Shown here in pieces: positions 1 to 13,111 of a DNA stretch of 64,000 bases; positions within the stretch are counted from its first letter, which is position 1; each line of letters opens with the position of its first letter. Made by a program: the position numbers and the translations under genes. The notes under the pieces were generated by a model. The model made no database searches. It was not told where the DNA came from and worked only from the letters and a program-made list of their open reading frames with translations. Origin of the DNA: Magnolia sinica. Taxonomy: Eukaryota > Streptophyta > Magnoliopsida > Magnoliales > Magnoliaceae. The DNA is taken from the NCBI RefSeq assembly GCF_029962835.1, contig NC_080584.1, forward strand, positions 83,170,862 to 83,234,861, given 5' to 3'.

Positions 1-1109
1 AGAAAAAAAATGTTTTGTTTGTGTTTCGGGATGCCTGTCTCCGTTCTGCTTCTTCTCTTCAGTTCTCTTTCTTCTTTTTTATTTTCTCATATTTACTACA
101 ATTGGTAATAGAAAGTTGTAATCCCATAGACAGACCTACATGCAAGTGAATGTCTCCTGTGTCACATCCAACCTACTCATCATGATCAGTAAAACCTCAC
201 TGTGTGACCTTGCCCCAAAATCAGGCATGCCACTCGTCAGGTGGCCCCAAGTTTATAAAAGAAATGGACTGTAAAAGGACCCATGGTCCATAGTCAAAGT
301 ACAGTTGTGGGCTAGCTGATGGTTGAACCTGCCTATTTTTTGGTCAGGGCATCTATATGGTAGCACCTACCTGAGCTGCTTGGATGTCATGCATATTGGT
401 TCCTGCACCTATGTGTAGTCATGATGGGAGGTGCATGTGGTAGTAGGAAACCTAATCTGATTGGTGGAAGCTCAAGGTTTGTGAGTGCAATGCGTTTATT
501 GGGTTTACAAATGAACAGCCATAGACTAATGTGATATGAGAATTGTGGTGGGCCATGGTTGCCAGATTGCATTGCTGAACATTGGTGGATGTGTTCCCTG
601 ATCGTTGGCACCTAGGTGGCACCCAAGACTAAAAACAGTACGGAAATGAGGTGATAGTATGGAGAGATTGCTTAGTTAGTAGTAGTACTAGTAGAAATGT
701 AATGTGTCATCATTAAGAATCTCTTAATTATCTTAGGAATCTGAGCTTGTGTTTGGTTCGAGCTGCGAGAAAAATAATTAGAGATTTTTGGGATTTCTGT
801 TGTTAGTAGAATTTCCAAAATGCATGAATCTTTACTTGTGTGGATGTAAAAAGCTCCTTTCCAATAGTATGCAACCGAGCTCCAATTCTTGCTTTTTGGA
901 AATTTTAAGAGAAGAAATTTCAAAATCACAAATTATTATGTAGCCCAAGCAATTTGTTGATTGGAGAACAGTGTACAAGTTTATGCATGTGGGCTTAGGC
1001 TCTCTTGTTGGGAAAAGATTTATCGGGCATTCCAAGTACTGTTTGAAGGCTAACTTGTTTAAATATCTACCATGTCCCCAAGTTCTAAGTTGATCTGATT
1101 GAATTCCAG
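1..1109. other. probable intron or intergenic DNA with a dispersed repeat
   Basis: No coding exon was found here. Bases 150-430 belong to a dispersed family that recurs at about 2090-2240, 3655-3950, 11500-11960, 43280-43520, 51500-51700 and 52330-52600. It is recognised by phrases such as 'cctgatgagtgg' and 'aaaatcagg'. If the exon at 1115-1211 is real, this stretch is probably an upstream intron of that gene. Confidence 0.4.
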
Positions 1110-2921
<1,812 letters not shown>

Positions 2922-4811
2922 TCGCGTCTATCATGTCCAAAATACCTAGTAAGTGGAAACGGAGCCTTGAAGTTTTGTTTTCACTGGCAACCTATGTTCC
3001 ACGAAACAATATGAAGTTCCATATTTTATAGATTCAGGCTATGTTACAAGTGCCCTTCATATTATTAAATAGATATTGTAAATGCTCGGGCTGAGAGATT
3101 TTACAGTACTTTCGGGCTTCCAGTTCGTAAAAAGAAGAGAAAAGAAGAAGGGAAAAAAAAAAAGGAGTTCGTACAAGTGGGGCCATTGTCCACTGATCGT
3201 AAACGTTGATATGATGAGATTCATCATGGATAGCCAATGCCAAAATCCCACAGGTTGGATGATCATAGCTGTAGAATATGTGGCGTTTTTATTGGTAAAA
3301 TGGGAACTTCTTCCGTATTTTGTTTTCTAACCATTTCTTTGTTGGCTATCTATTGAGAGGTAGGGTGTTTTTTTTTCCCCCTTATTTGATTCCACTGGGA
3401 GATTTCTAATGCATGGGCCACACAGCAGTTTGGATCACCAAACAATTGACCCTATGCATACAAGCTGAAAACCATAATGTTGCTGCACAATCTCTCTGCC
3501 CGAGCATTGAATAATACCTTAGCATTAAAAGGTACATGTTGACACAGCTATTGGGCAAAAATCTTAATGAAGTTTTATATTTTATTCATCCAGATTCTAG
3601 CTACCGTTTTTTATGATCTTTTTTTTTTTCAAGAGGTCTGCTTATCCTACATGCACACTTACAGCACAGGTGGGGAAGTGTGCTAGATCCAATCCATTGA
3701 TCAGGTGGATCCCACTTTAGCCTGTCCAAAATCAGGCAGTCCACTCACTAGGTGAGCCACATACTGGATCGTTAGATAAGGCCAACAGTTAAATTCAATG
3801 TACACAAGTAGCCCACCTGATGAGTGGACCAGCCTGATTTATCGGCCTGGTCATCTACATGGTAGGGCCTGCTTGATGCACTGATTAGATTTCACTTAGG
3901 TGGGACACGTCCATGTGTATGTGTCAGTGTAGAATAAGCAAAAGTCATTAGCTTTCGCCATTATCATAAAACTATGTGAATATGGAGTGAATTGGGTTTA
4001 AAGGCCATCATGTCCAACTCTAACACACCTCTGTGCCTATGTCACACTCAGGTATGTGCATTACAAGGAAAAATACTAAATGGAGGAAACACAGTTTTAT
4101 AGGAGGTGAGCAACAGTCCCGCATTTCTATGTAAATGCTCAGGAATCTGGGTTTTCTTCTAGCATGCTGCTGTAGAGAATAGAGGGAGGAAAGACGTGCA
4201 TTTTTACTTGTGAAAAGTTACGCAACATGGGTTTTCTATATGGCATGCTACTGTATATTATCCATCTATTTGTTCTGCAGGATCTGCTTCTTGCAACAAA
4301 TTTATTTATTTTTGGCCTTTATTGATTGAACTTTCGAAAAACATTTATGATGAAAATAAATTTGTAATTAGTTAATGCAAAGGAGGTATTATCAAATCAG
4401 CTTCTGAAATGTGGCGAGCAAAAGACGGTTTTGGATTACGTTTTCTTTTTAACCATGTCTTGAGGGTTGAATGCAAAGGTAATCATCCAATTTTAATTAT
4501 GCTACATGTCTATGTTGAAGACAAACCATGGATTTCTTTTTCTTCTGACCATCCAATTTTCTTGAACGTGCATGTGCCACTGACTGATTTTGGGTCTAGC
4601 ATGTTAACATGGGTCCTGCCTGATGAATGACTTGGATATCATGCATGTGTGCAAGTTCAGTACTTGTACTGAACTAGCTCTCCAATCAAATCACCTTAGC
4701 ATCTCTCATAGAAGTATGGAAAAGTGTCAAAGAATTCTGCCTCGTAGACCCAGTTTATGATAGGTGAAAGCAGCATGAAAGAATACCCTGTTGTTGCACA
4801 AGACGACGGTC
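2922..4811. other. intergenic, no gene seen
   Basis: Holds the 3' flank of the left-edge gene and two dispersed-repeat copies (about 3655-3950 and 4480-4670, with the 'cctgatgagtggacc' type signature). Short open frames at 3034-3330 and 4409-4630 show no family resemblance or splice support. Confidence 0.4.
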
Positions 4812-4832
4812 TATATATATATATATATATAT
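4812..4832. repeat. (TA)n tract at the 3' end of a LINE
   Basis: Ten TA units directly abut the 3' end of the - strand LINE, in the place where a plant L1 would carry its tail. This suggests the microsatellite grew from, or replaced, the A-rich tail. Confidence 0.7.
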
Positions 4833-5600
4833 TGAAAGATGAATATTATTAAAACAAGGCCAGGAGGCCGAAAAAACAAAAGCTAAAAGAGCAGAAACAA
4901 AGAAACAAAAAACAGAAAAACCAACAGAGAAATCCAACCAAAAGTGATATAAGAACAAGAGCTGAACCCCAAACCCAAACCTGGAGCCCACTCCTTTATA
5001 AAGTGAAACGCCCTGCTGAGGACCCTGCTATCTGAACTCTTTACATTATTGAAACAGTAGTTGTTTCTCTCCAACCAAATGGACCACATGGCTGCAAGCA
5101 ATGCAAGCCTCCCGTCTCTTTTTTTCCTAGCTTACCTCTACCTCCAACATCCTATGATCTGATATGGGCCTTGATAGACTGAGGGAACACCCAGGATACC
5201 TTCACATGTGATAAAATCTCATTCTAGACTTCCAAGGCAAAGGTATAGTGTAGGAGAAGATGAGAGACTGATTCCGCATATTGCATGCACAAGAAGGATT
5301 TCATTGTGGCTTCCTAGGAGCCTAAGAGATAGGAGTCCGCGACATCATGGTGTATCACGAAGTGGGGGCGTCATAAGACCAAAGAGGGCCAATGTGACTA
5401 GAAGGAGCTGAATCCCCAGGAGAGGAGAGAACTTTGAAGAAGGCACCAGGCTTCGAGTCCAAGAGATGGAAGTCTGTGACATCAGGGTACAACACGAAGC
5501 TCTGCACATGAGAAAGAAGCTCTAATAACTCATCAAACTCCTCGTCTTTAAGGTCTCTTCAAAAGGAAGGAGTCCATACTCCACCCTAACTAGAGTTGGA
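4833..5600 (-). pseudogene. LINE ORF2 C-terminal (zf-RVT) remnant and 3' UTR
   Basis: Read on the - strand, 5320-4880 gives a broken frame that includes MQYAESVSHLLLH, WVFPQSIKAHIRS and MWSIWLERNNYCFNNVK. This matches the zinc-binding reverse-transcriptase tail (zf-RVT) of plant L1 LINEs. It is followed by the typical 3' end '…CGGCCTCCTGGCCTTGTTTT' and the (TA)n tail. Several stops and frameshifts are present, so it is a dead copy. It belongs with the endonuclease remnant at 9345-10058, on the other side of the 6513-9337 insertion. The central RT domain was not recognised and may be largely deleted. Confidence 0.7.
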
Positions 5601-6039
5601 GTAACAATCTGAAACTAGCATTTGCTTATTGGGGCATAATGTAGCTAAAGCTGGGAAGGAGACTGAAAGAGGAGGAATACCATGCAAAGTATCCATCTAG
5701 AATCTGATTCTGTCACCATTTCTCACCATGAAAGTAATGTTCCTGAAGACCATCACAGACACCTTATCTGTTTTCTTGCAAAGGTAAGAAGATATGTTAT
5801 GTTCTAGATAGACGATGACCATCAACAATTAAAGAAGAGATAGCATTGCACCTTGCTCTAGCATTAGCAACCCCCATGGAAATAGTTGGTATTGTCACCT
5901 TTCTTGAGCCACACAGATCTAAATCGTTGACACCATTTTATTTATTCTTTAACTTTTGCAGTATGGTCTAAACACATCTTATCCTTGAGAGGAACCTTCT
6001 TTTGAAAGGGGCCCTCCTTATCTAGCGCTTGTATCCTAT

Positions 6040-6340
6040 CTAGAATGGAAGACATCTTAATGCAATGGCATTTTCACACTAGGCTCGAGTGGGGTGGCCT
6101 ATGGGATGCAGGGGCACACTCGGGGTGGGCGGCCTATGTGAGGTGGAACCCATGTGATTTGGGGCTCACGAGGGAGTGGAACCCATGAATTTAGGGCCCA
6201 CAAGGAGGGTTCGGCTTAGTACCTAACTCAAGGATGTGAGGCCTGGGCTATGAGATAAAGGGATTAATTCACCATGCTCTATTAGTTCGAGCTTTTAGAG
6301 CAAGTAGTTAATTGTCTTGCATCAAATTGGTATTTGAGCA
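6040..6340 (+). repeat. possible LTR end with primer-binding-like site
   Basis: A stretch with the repeated 'GGGGTGGCCTATG / GTGGAACCCATG / GGGCCCACAAGGAGG' pattern ends at about 6327. It is followed by TTGGTATTTGAGCAG, which resembles the TGGTATCAGAGC initiator-tRNA primer site of copia elements. It looks like a short LTR/TRIM remnant lying within the LINE-derived region. No partner LTR was found. Confidence 0.3.
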
Positions 6341-6898
6341 GAAGCTAAATCGTAAATTCTCCCTTTAGCATTTGCATTTTCTTAAAGAGAATAAAGCCTG
6401 GTTTCCCTTGGACCGACTAGTTAGCTCAAACCCAAAGGATTTCAAACCCTAACTAACTTTGTCTACTTGATGGAGAATCAATCAAACCCAACGGATTTCA
6501 GACCCTAACTAAGGCCCCGTTTGTTAAATCTGAAGTCTAAAGCCTAAATCTGAAATCTGAATCTGAAATCTGAAGTCAAAAAACTTGTTTGGTAATTATG
6601 GTTGAAGTCTGAAAATCAAGTACTGAATTTGAAACAATCTGTTTGTTAACAAAAATCTGAAATGTCTTAAATGTGTTAATTTGACACATTTACCCCTATT
6701 TCCTCTTTGAAAATATTTTACATTATAAAGAAATTATTTTTTATTAAATGAAAATAAAATTATTCTATTTAATTCAAATAAACTACGGTATGGTACCATA
6801 AATCCTCTTGTGTGTGTAAGTAGCATCAATCAGATCATATTTATCTACAAAAAAACAAATGACATTTTAGCAAAATTTCAAGTTATAATTTTACCAAG

Positions 6899-6899
<1 letters not shown>

Positions 6900-6935
<36 letters not shown>
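6900..6935. repeat. (TA)n microsatellite
   Basis: About 35 bp of perfect AT alternation inside the PIF-like element. Confidence 0.85.
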
Positions 6936-6941
<6 letters not shown>

Positions 6942-7299
6942 CTAGGAGGAGGCAGTACAAGTATCTTTGTTGGATCAAGCTCAGCATCTATAAGTACCCT
7001 TGAATCATGTGTCACCCCTTCCCATCTAGTTATGACATATATAAAAATCATATTAAAATCGCATATGGCTATAAACTATAACATTTTGAGCACATTCACC
7101 CCTTCCTCTTCCTCTATAAGGTATTTGTTTATCTGTCGGGATACGTGCATGAAACAATGTTGAATGAACTTTGTCCATTGAAAACATTTTGGGGGCCATA
7201 AAAGTTTTGAATCAAGCTTATTTTTATTTTTTCACTTCATCTGAGCATGTATGACCTAATCTACATTTTGGATGTCAAATAAACAGTACAGTGGGCCCT

Positions 7300-9080
7300 A
7301 AGAGGATTTTAACGGTGGATATCCAATCACTATTGTTTTCCTGTGGTGGGGTCCACCTGAGATTTATACCCATCTTATTTTTGGGATAGAACAAAAATGA
7401 TATCTAAAAATAGAAGAAATACATCCATAATGGGGCCACATAGCACTGACCATCACCCACCAGGCTGGGGAGTAGCCAATCCGTTTCCGTATCACACACC
7501 AGCTATATCGCTGGTGTAGATACGTGTCGTGCGCAAGACGCCCCTCGAGATCCCAGTTTTAGGAATCAAAGGAGATCAAAGTTACATGGGCCCCACAATA
7601 ATGTATTTATAATATCTACACCGTTTATAAATTTTTTAAGATTATTTTAGAGCATTTTCCAAAAAAATGAATCATATCCAAAACTCAAATGGACCACACC
7701 AAAAATAGCAGCGGGATAATGATTTTCACCCTTAAAAAATTTGCAGGCCCACTGTAACGTTTATTTTGCACCTAATCCATTCATAAGGTCAAAAATATCT
7801 AAATAAAGAGGAAAAACAAATTTCATATTGATCCGAAACTTTTGTGACCCCAAAAGGGTTTCAATGGTAGATGTTCAATCCCCTGCTGCTTTTTGCAGTG
7901 TGGTCCAGTTTATCTTTAGATCTATTTTATTTTTTGGCTCAAGTCTTATGACAAGCTCGCAAGATGAATGGACGGTTTGGATATAACAAATGCATCATGA
8001 TGAACCCACGTAACTTGCTGACGTCAATACACCAGCCAATCCACTTCCAATCCCGTCCCTTACTCGGAGACGGATTGGCTACTCCACCTGACACTAGCCG
8101 GCTGGTGGGTGGTGCTTTTTGGGCCCCACTATGATATACTTGTTTCATCCATAGGGCTTGTTACAAAAAATGATAGGGATATAAATCTTAGGTGGGCTAC
8201 ACCAGAGGAAAAAAAAAATGAATGGATATCCACCATTAAAATCCTTCTAAGGCCCACTGTACTGTTTATTTGACATCCAATCTGTTGATTAGTTCATAAA
8301 GACCCAGACGAAGGGAAACAATAAATATCAATCTTATCCAAAACTTTTATGGCCCCTAAAACGTTTTTAATGGTCAATGTTCATTCAACACTGTTTCTTG
8401 TAGTGTGGTCCACCTGAGATTGATATATGGTTCATTTTTTTGTTAATACCATAACATGATATATAAAAATAGATGGACGGCATGGATGAAACACATACAT
8501 CATGGTGGGGCTCACATAGCACCGACCAGCAGCCATTGGCCGGTGGCAGTGGGAGTAGCCAATCCGTTCCCGTCTTCTGTCCAGGACGCGGACTGCGTAC
8601 TGCCCCCACCCGGCCCTGGCTCCGAACGGGCAGTTCTGTGGGTGGGCCCACCGTGATGTATCTATACATCCAAACCATCAATCCATTTTCTCAGATTATT
8701 TTAAGGCATGAACACAAAAAATGATGCAGATCCAATGCTCAAGTGGACCACACCAAAAATAGCAGCGGGCTAATGATTTTCACCATTAAAAATTTCATGT
8801 ATACATCCATTGTTGAAACCTTTTTAAGGGCCACTGTGATGTTTTTTTACCATCCAACCTATGCATTAGGTCATGTATACATGGATGAAGTGAAAACACA
8901 AATATCAGCTTGATCTGAAACTTCTCCAGGTCTCAAGAAGTTTTTAACGGTAGATGTTCAATCCCCACCTTATGGTCCAATTAATCATTGGACCTGTTTC
9001 TTTTATTGGATCACACTTTAAATTATCAGAAAAAGTTGATTGACAATGTGGATCAAACACATAAATCATGGTGGGGCATA
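7300..9080. repeat. cluster of foldback-type repeat fragments
   Basis: Three tandem stretches (about 7300-7530, 7580-8160, 8190-8760) in alternating orientation share the words 'GGCCCACTGTA', 'ATGGACGG', 'GGTGGGGC' and 'AGTAGCCAATCCG'. They resemble the subterminal DNA of the Mutator-like element at 35470-47893. Open frames here (for example 8385-8681) follow the repeat and have no protein resemblance. Confidence 0.5.
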
Positions 9081-9344
9081 AAGAAATTTCACAGGTTAAA
9101 GGTTTATTTTGTACTGCGCGAATAATTTAAAAGAAAAAATTTACATAATAACTTGAAAAGTGGTACTTTTAGAAGCAAAAAATTTTTGTTTAAAGAAAAA
9201 TCACGGAACGCATTCCGTGTTCACTATTAAGCCAGACTCCTATCACGGAAAGAATTCATTGAAAAATCACTTAGCGCTTTCTGAAAATTTTCCCCTTCCG
9301 TGATAAGTGCAAAAAATCAGCGTTAACAAACACGGCCTAACTTT

Positions 9345-10058
9345 GTCTACTTCATGGAGAATCTATCAAACCCAAAGGATTTCAGACCCTACCTAACTTT
9401 TTCGACTTCATGGAGAATCAACCAGTGGTTGGAGGTCGGCTGCATCCAAGGAAAATCGGGAATCTATCTAACAGAGATGCGCTGGCCATTGGTTGGAGAA
9501 GCTCGACCATTAAACCATGTAAATTTGACACCACCTAAGGGAAGATCAATAAGTTTATGATTTGAGATCCAATTGGAGAAACTCCTCATGCTAGCCAAAA
9601 CTTTAGATGCTCTGAGTTTTTTGTTAATGAATCGCATTACATTGAAGTCCCCACCAATGCATCACAGAAGCATCCATCTGTCCCAGACGGAGGATAATTC
9701 CAACCATAAGGATGCCCGGAGAAGGTGACGAGAAGGGCCATACAGCCCCGAGAACACCCAACGGAAATCCAAGCCAGCTTATTTAAAAACTAAGTTTACC
9801 GAAAACATACCTATCTTCCTTCCTCCAAGACGTCAGATCCCAGAAGATCAAGATACCTCCTAAGGATCTGACAGCATCAAGAACTTCCCATTTGATACCT
9901 TTCCCACTCCAGATGGAGCGAACAATCGTCCTATCTACTAACTACTGTTTAGTTTCATGAAGAACAATTAGCTTTCCTTTCGATTTAGAACACATCTTGA
10001 CGATGGATTGCTTTTGGGGAAAACCCAACCTACGAACATTCCAGGATAAAATCTTCAT
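9345..10058 (-). pseudogene. L1-type LINE ORF2 endonuclease-domain remnant
   Basis: Reading leftward from 10058 gives MKILSWNVRRLGFPQKQSIV, the canonical start of a plant L1 ORF2 apurinic-endonuclease domain. Downstream fragments follow in shifting frames (KLIVLHETKQ, WEVLDAVRSLGGILIFWD, WLGFPLGVLGA). At least three stops and several shifts are present. The domain breaks off at the PIF-like insertion (9337). The zf-RVT tail of probably the same element lies at 4833-5600. Confidence 0.75.
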
Positions 10059-10190
10059 GGTAATACAATTTCGCCTCTTCTTCCCCGTCTTTCAACACGC
10101 AGGATAGCGCCATCCACCCCATCTCTAGCAACCACCAAACTTCTCAGCGGACTTTTAGGACAACTAAATGAAGGGATTCCTATACCCTTT

Positions 10191-10403
10191 TCAGCCATCA
10201 AACAGAATAATGCAATATAATCTTTTGTCCCTTTCCCCAAAGACTAACCCAAGCAACTGACCCACGTAACGGATCATATCTTTGACTAAACCCTTTTCTT
10301 TGATAAGGGCAAGGAGCTTATCAATCTGGTCTTGGGATAGTCCTGGCAGAAGGGAGTAACCAACGGTCTTTGAAAAGAGCTTAAATATATTGTTTAGATC
10401 CAA
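10191..10403 (-). pseudogene. possible LINE ORF1 fragment or unrelated short frame
   Basis: A 70-codon frame just upstream (on the - strand) of the LINE ORF2 start, with MDLNNIFKLFSKTVGY and CIILFDG. Position fits the end of a LINE ORF1, but I cannot recognise a zinc knuckle or RRM, so the call is weak. Confidence 0.25.
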
Positions 10404-10559
10404 GTTATTTTACATAAGCTAACTTATACCTCAACGAGCTTATCTTGGTTTCTACTTACTCAACCGAATAAGTATATTTGATAACCAATATAAGTAGAAA
10501 AGTGTGTTTGGTTTCCATCACTAAGTACTTATTCCTTGAGTTAGTTTGGTCCACCCTTA

Positions 10560-10905
10560 ATATCCATCGTCCATCATGTGGGGCCAACCTTTAATGTGGA
10601 TTGTTCATTATGTTGGGCCCACCTTGGCCTATTTTATTGTAAACCATCAATCATGTGGGGCCTACCTTCAATGTGAACCATCCACCTTGTGGGGCCTACC
10701 GTGGATGTGGGCTGCCCATCATGCGGGGCTCACCTTGGATGTGGGTTGGTCATCCATCATGTGGGGCCCACCACCTTTAATGTAGACCATCCATCATCCA
10801 GGGCCCAACTTTCAAGCGGTCTGTCCATTATGCGAAGCCTATCTTGGATGTGGGTTATAGGGGATGTGGGTTATTCATCATTAGGGGCCAACTTTTGATA
10901 TTGAC
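10560..10905. repeat. degenerate minisatellite, about 40-45-bp unit
   Basis: About eight imperfect units with the core 'CCATCATGTGGGGCCCACC' and 'TTGGATGTGG' follow one another. Unit length and sequence vary. Open frames across it (10576-10898) only translate the repeat. Confidence 0.75.
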
Positions 10906-12904
10906 CATTGACAACCCACTCAATCCCATCAAGAAAATCCCGTATTTTTTACTTTTGCTCGTTGGACAATTTTTGGGTCCAAATTGATATGATCGAAGGT
11001 GCCTTCGATCTCATCGATGGGATGTCGATGGCAATCGATATGATCGAAGCTCCCATCAACCTGACTTGTGCAATTTTATAGAATTGCAGGTTTTGTTTCC
11101 TATTTTGGATTTATTCCTTTTTAAGGGTTCGTAATCTGTGATTAGGGTATTGAAACATGCTTAGGGTGTTTTTGGTGGGCAAGGAAAGTTCAAAGCTAGT
11201 GTTTTTTTTTTTTTTTGGTGTTCATGGTGTATTATTGAATCGGCAAACTCTTACGTCTCTTTTAAACCTTGATTATCATAATGGATTTGTTGTCACTTTG
11301 TGCAGTTATTTTTGGTTGTTTGATTCTAACTCGGAATTGCTTCGGTATGTCCCCCCAACATGGCCCACCATGAATCTATAATGGTGGGCTCCGCCAAGAA
11401 TTCATATGCATCTATTTGTCATGTGTAATGCACAACCAACTTCCATAGTCAAGAATTCAAGGTCTTCTAGTACAAAGTAATTGCTTTGCCATCAATAGAT
11501 CTTGACCATTCATCAGGTAGAGTACAATGTGAGCGAGGCAGCTCAAACATGTATGGAAATTTGGCAGTTAGGAAAAAAAAAAAAAAAAAGAAGTCCAAGA
11601 CAACGTGAGCTGCCATGTATAAAAAATATTTTGTTACATGACATGTATGCAGTGTACACTACCTGATGAATGGCCTGGATTTCTTACATGTGTGCCATTC
11701 ACCTAGATCCTGACTCGTTTCTGCCCCATCACATGTTTTGAGTCAGATCATTGGCCAACCATTCATTTCAACAGTGGGACCTTCCTGATGAGCAAATCAG
11801 CCCGATTTTCTTGCCAAGTGATGTTCATGGCCCCGATCATACTCACGTGTCTTTAAACCGTCCATCTTTACAAAAATGGTGGCCCAGCTGATTGGACCAC
11901 GCAAACAGGCTAAGCTGGGCCATTCATCATTGGCCCAGAACCGCCCAGTATAGACACCAGTCTAGAATGCAAGCCTCGGCCTGGCCTTGAGTCCTCACGG
12001 ACCAGTTCATTGTGAAAGGTGTCTCAAAAGATCAGAGCCTTCAGATTCTCAGTTTGTCAGATCAGAATCTGTATGTTTAAATTTCAGTTTTTACAAGGTA
12101 AGCCCACGATTTAGTTATCCAACTGGTAAATGATGGGCCCCACTGAGGATGCCAATGCAAAATAATGAATTAAATAAATAAATAAAGATTGGAAGACTAG
12201 CCATTTTTTCCCTTTTTTGGTTGAACATGGCCTCTGTTTATTTGTCGGGCCACCTTTTCAAGGGCTAGGATTATTCCATGTGTGAGATTTTTGGCACCTG
12301 GGACATCACACCATCTGCATCACCTTTCTGGAAAGACATTAGGTTCGGTCCACTCCTCTTCCAGATCTGTGCAAACATCAGAGCAATCCAATGGTCGTAT
12401 ACATCCGTCACTGGACCTAACCTTCAAGGAATGAGTCCAAATGCAGCTAGTTGCAGGGCAAGGGCCCATATACTTAGCCACCAGATGGTTTCACAACAGT
12501 ATACAAGGCTAGCTATCATGAAAGTATCCAAATGTTACCTAGAGTTCTATAGAGATAGCATGCCACTTTTCTCTAAATGCATATCATACGATAAGGTAAC
12601 GATGCCTCGTTTTTCAACTATTACAAGCTCTGATAAAGCACAAATGTCCACCGCTTCTGCTTAATAAAACAGCTGCAGAATCCCGCTTACTACACCGAAA
12701 CAGCCTACCTGGAAAAACCACATATTCATCTGCGTAGACCCTAATAATAACGATACACATCGAAATCTGGAATGCAAGTTCAGTAAAGCCGGGTTTCAAA
12801 CGATAATAGCACAAGCATTACAAATACAAGGGGAGAAAAAAAGGATGTCGGGATTCATAACTGCAGATGATCGCTGAAGATTCAGCTTCAAATTCTTATA
12901 TGGA
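10906..12904. other. no gene; repeat-rich flank and 3' UTR of the LAZ1-like gene
   Basis: 10980-11060 has several ATCGATGG / GATCGAAG words. 11500-11960 is a dispersed-repeat copy with a poly-A run at 11573-11589. The part nearest 12904 should be the 3' UTR of the LAZ1-like gene. An AATAAA on the - strand at 12237-12242 is one candidate poly(A) signal, but the real end is unknown. The 128-codon + strand frame at 12278-12664 has no family resemblance. Confidence 0.4.
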
Positions 12905-13111
12905 TCATTCGGATTTTCCCATTTTCATCTTCGCTGCAATATCACCACTGTAAGGTGCGACGTGATATGCATACTGCTGCATGACGGAGAAAATGACCAT
13001 CTCCACGCAGACTAGGACATTCTGCAGGGCTTCTTGGATATGCTCCACGTCTAACCAAAAGTGATGAGATTTGATTACCCCCGCGGAGGCTAAGATATTA
13101 AGCACAATCCC
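12905..13111 (-). CDS. LAZ1-like gene, coding exon 4
   Basis: Residues 232-299 and the TGA stop (12905-12907). Acceptor GATGGCAG|GGGATT. Completes helix 6 ([13 protein letters not shown]) and carries [14 protein letters not shown], helix 7 and [12 protein letters not shown]. It lies 14.7 kb from exon 3, but phase and protein sequence join exactly. Confidence 0.93.
   Translation of the reverse strand, partial: GIVLNILASAGVIKSHHFWLDVEHIQEALQNVLVCVEMVIFSVMQQYAYHVAPYSGDIAAKMKMGKSE

Larger units (their letters stand above)
6513..9337. mobile_element. PIF/Harbinger-like non-autonomous element, TAA target duplication
   Basis: Left end GGCCCCGTTTGTTAA and right end TTAACAAACACGGCC form TIRs of about 15 bp, flanked by TAA on both sides (6510-6512 and 9338-9340). 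Removing the element and one TAA gives CCCTAACTAACTTTG, which occurs intact in the adjacent repeat unit at about 6447-6461. Left subterminal DNA is rich in 'ATCTGAA' repeats. Right subterminal DNA is rich in 'TCACGGAA'. The 2825-bp interior holds several foldback-type fragments (about 7300-8160 and 8190-9080) with 'GGCCCACTGT' and 'GCCGTCCAT'-like words. No transposase frame was recognised. Confidence 0.75.
6415..9420. repeat. about 50-55-bp tandem repeats split by an insertion
   Basis: Units containing 'ATGGAGAATCAATCAAACCC' and 'GATTTCAGACCCTAACTAAC' occur at 6415-6512 and continue at 9338-9420 on the far side of the 6513-9337 element. A neighbouring unit (6440-6470) supplies an uninterrupted version of the insertion site. 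Confidence 0.65.

Noticed and set aside
12278..12664. 128-codon + strand frame
   Set aside because: No recognisable family. It lies antisense to the probable 3' UTR or downstream flank of the LAZ1-like gene and shows no splice or codon pattern of a real exon.
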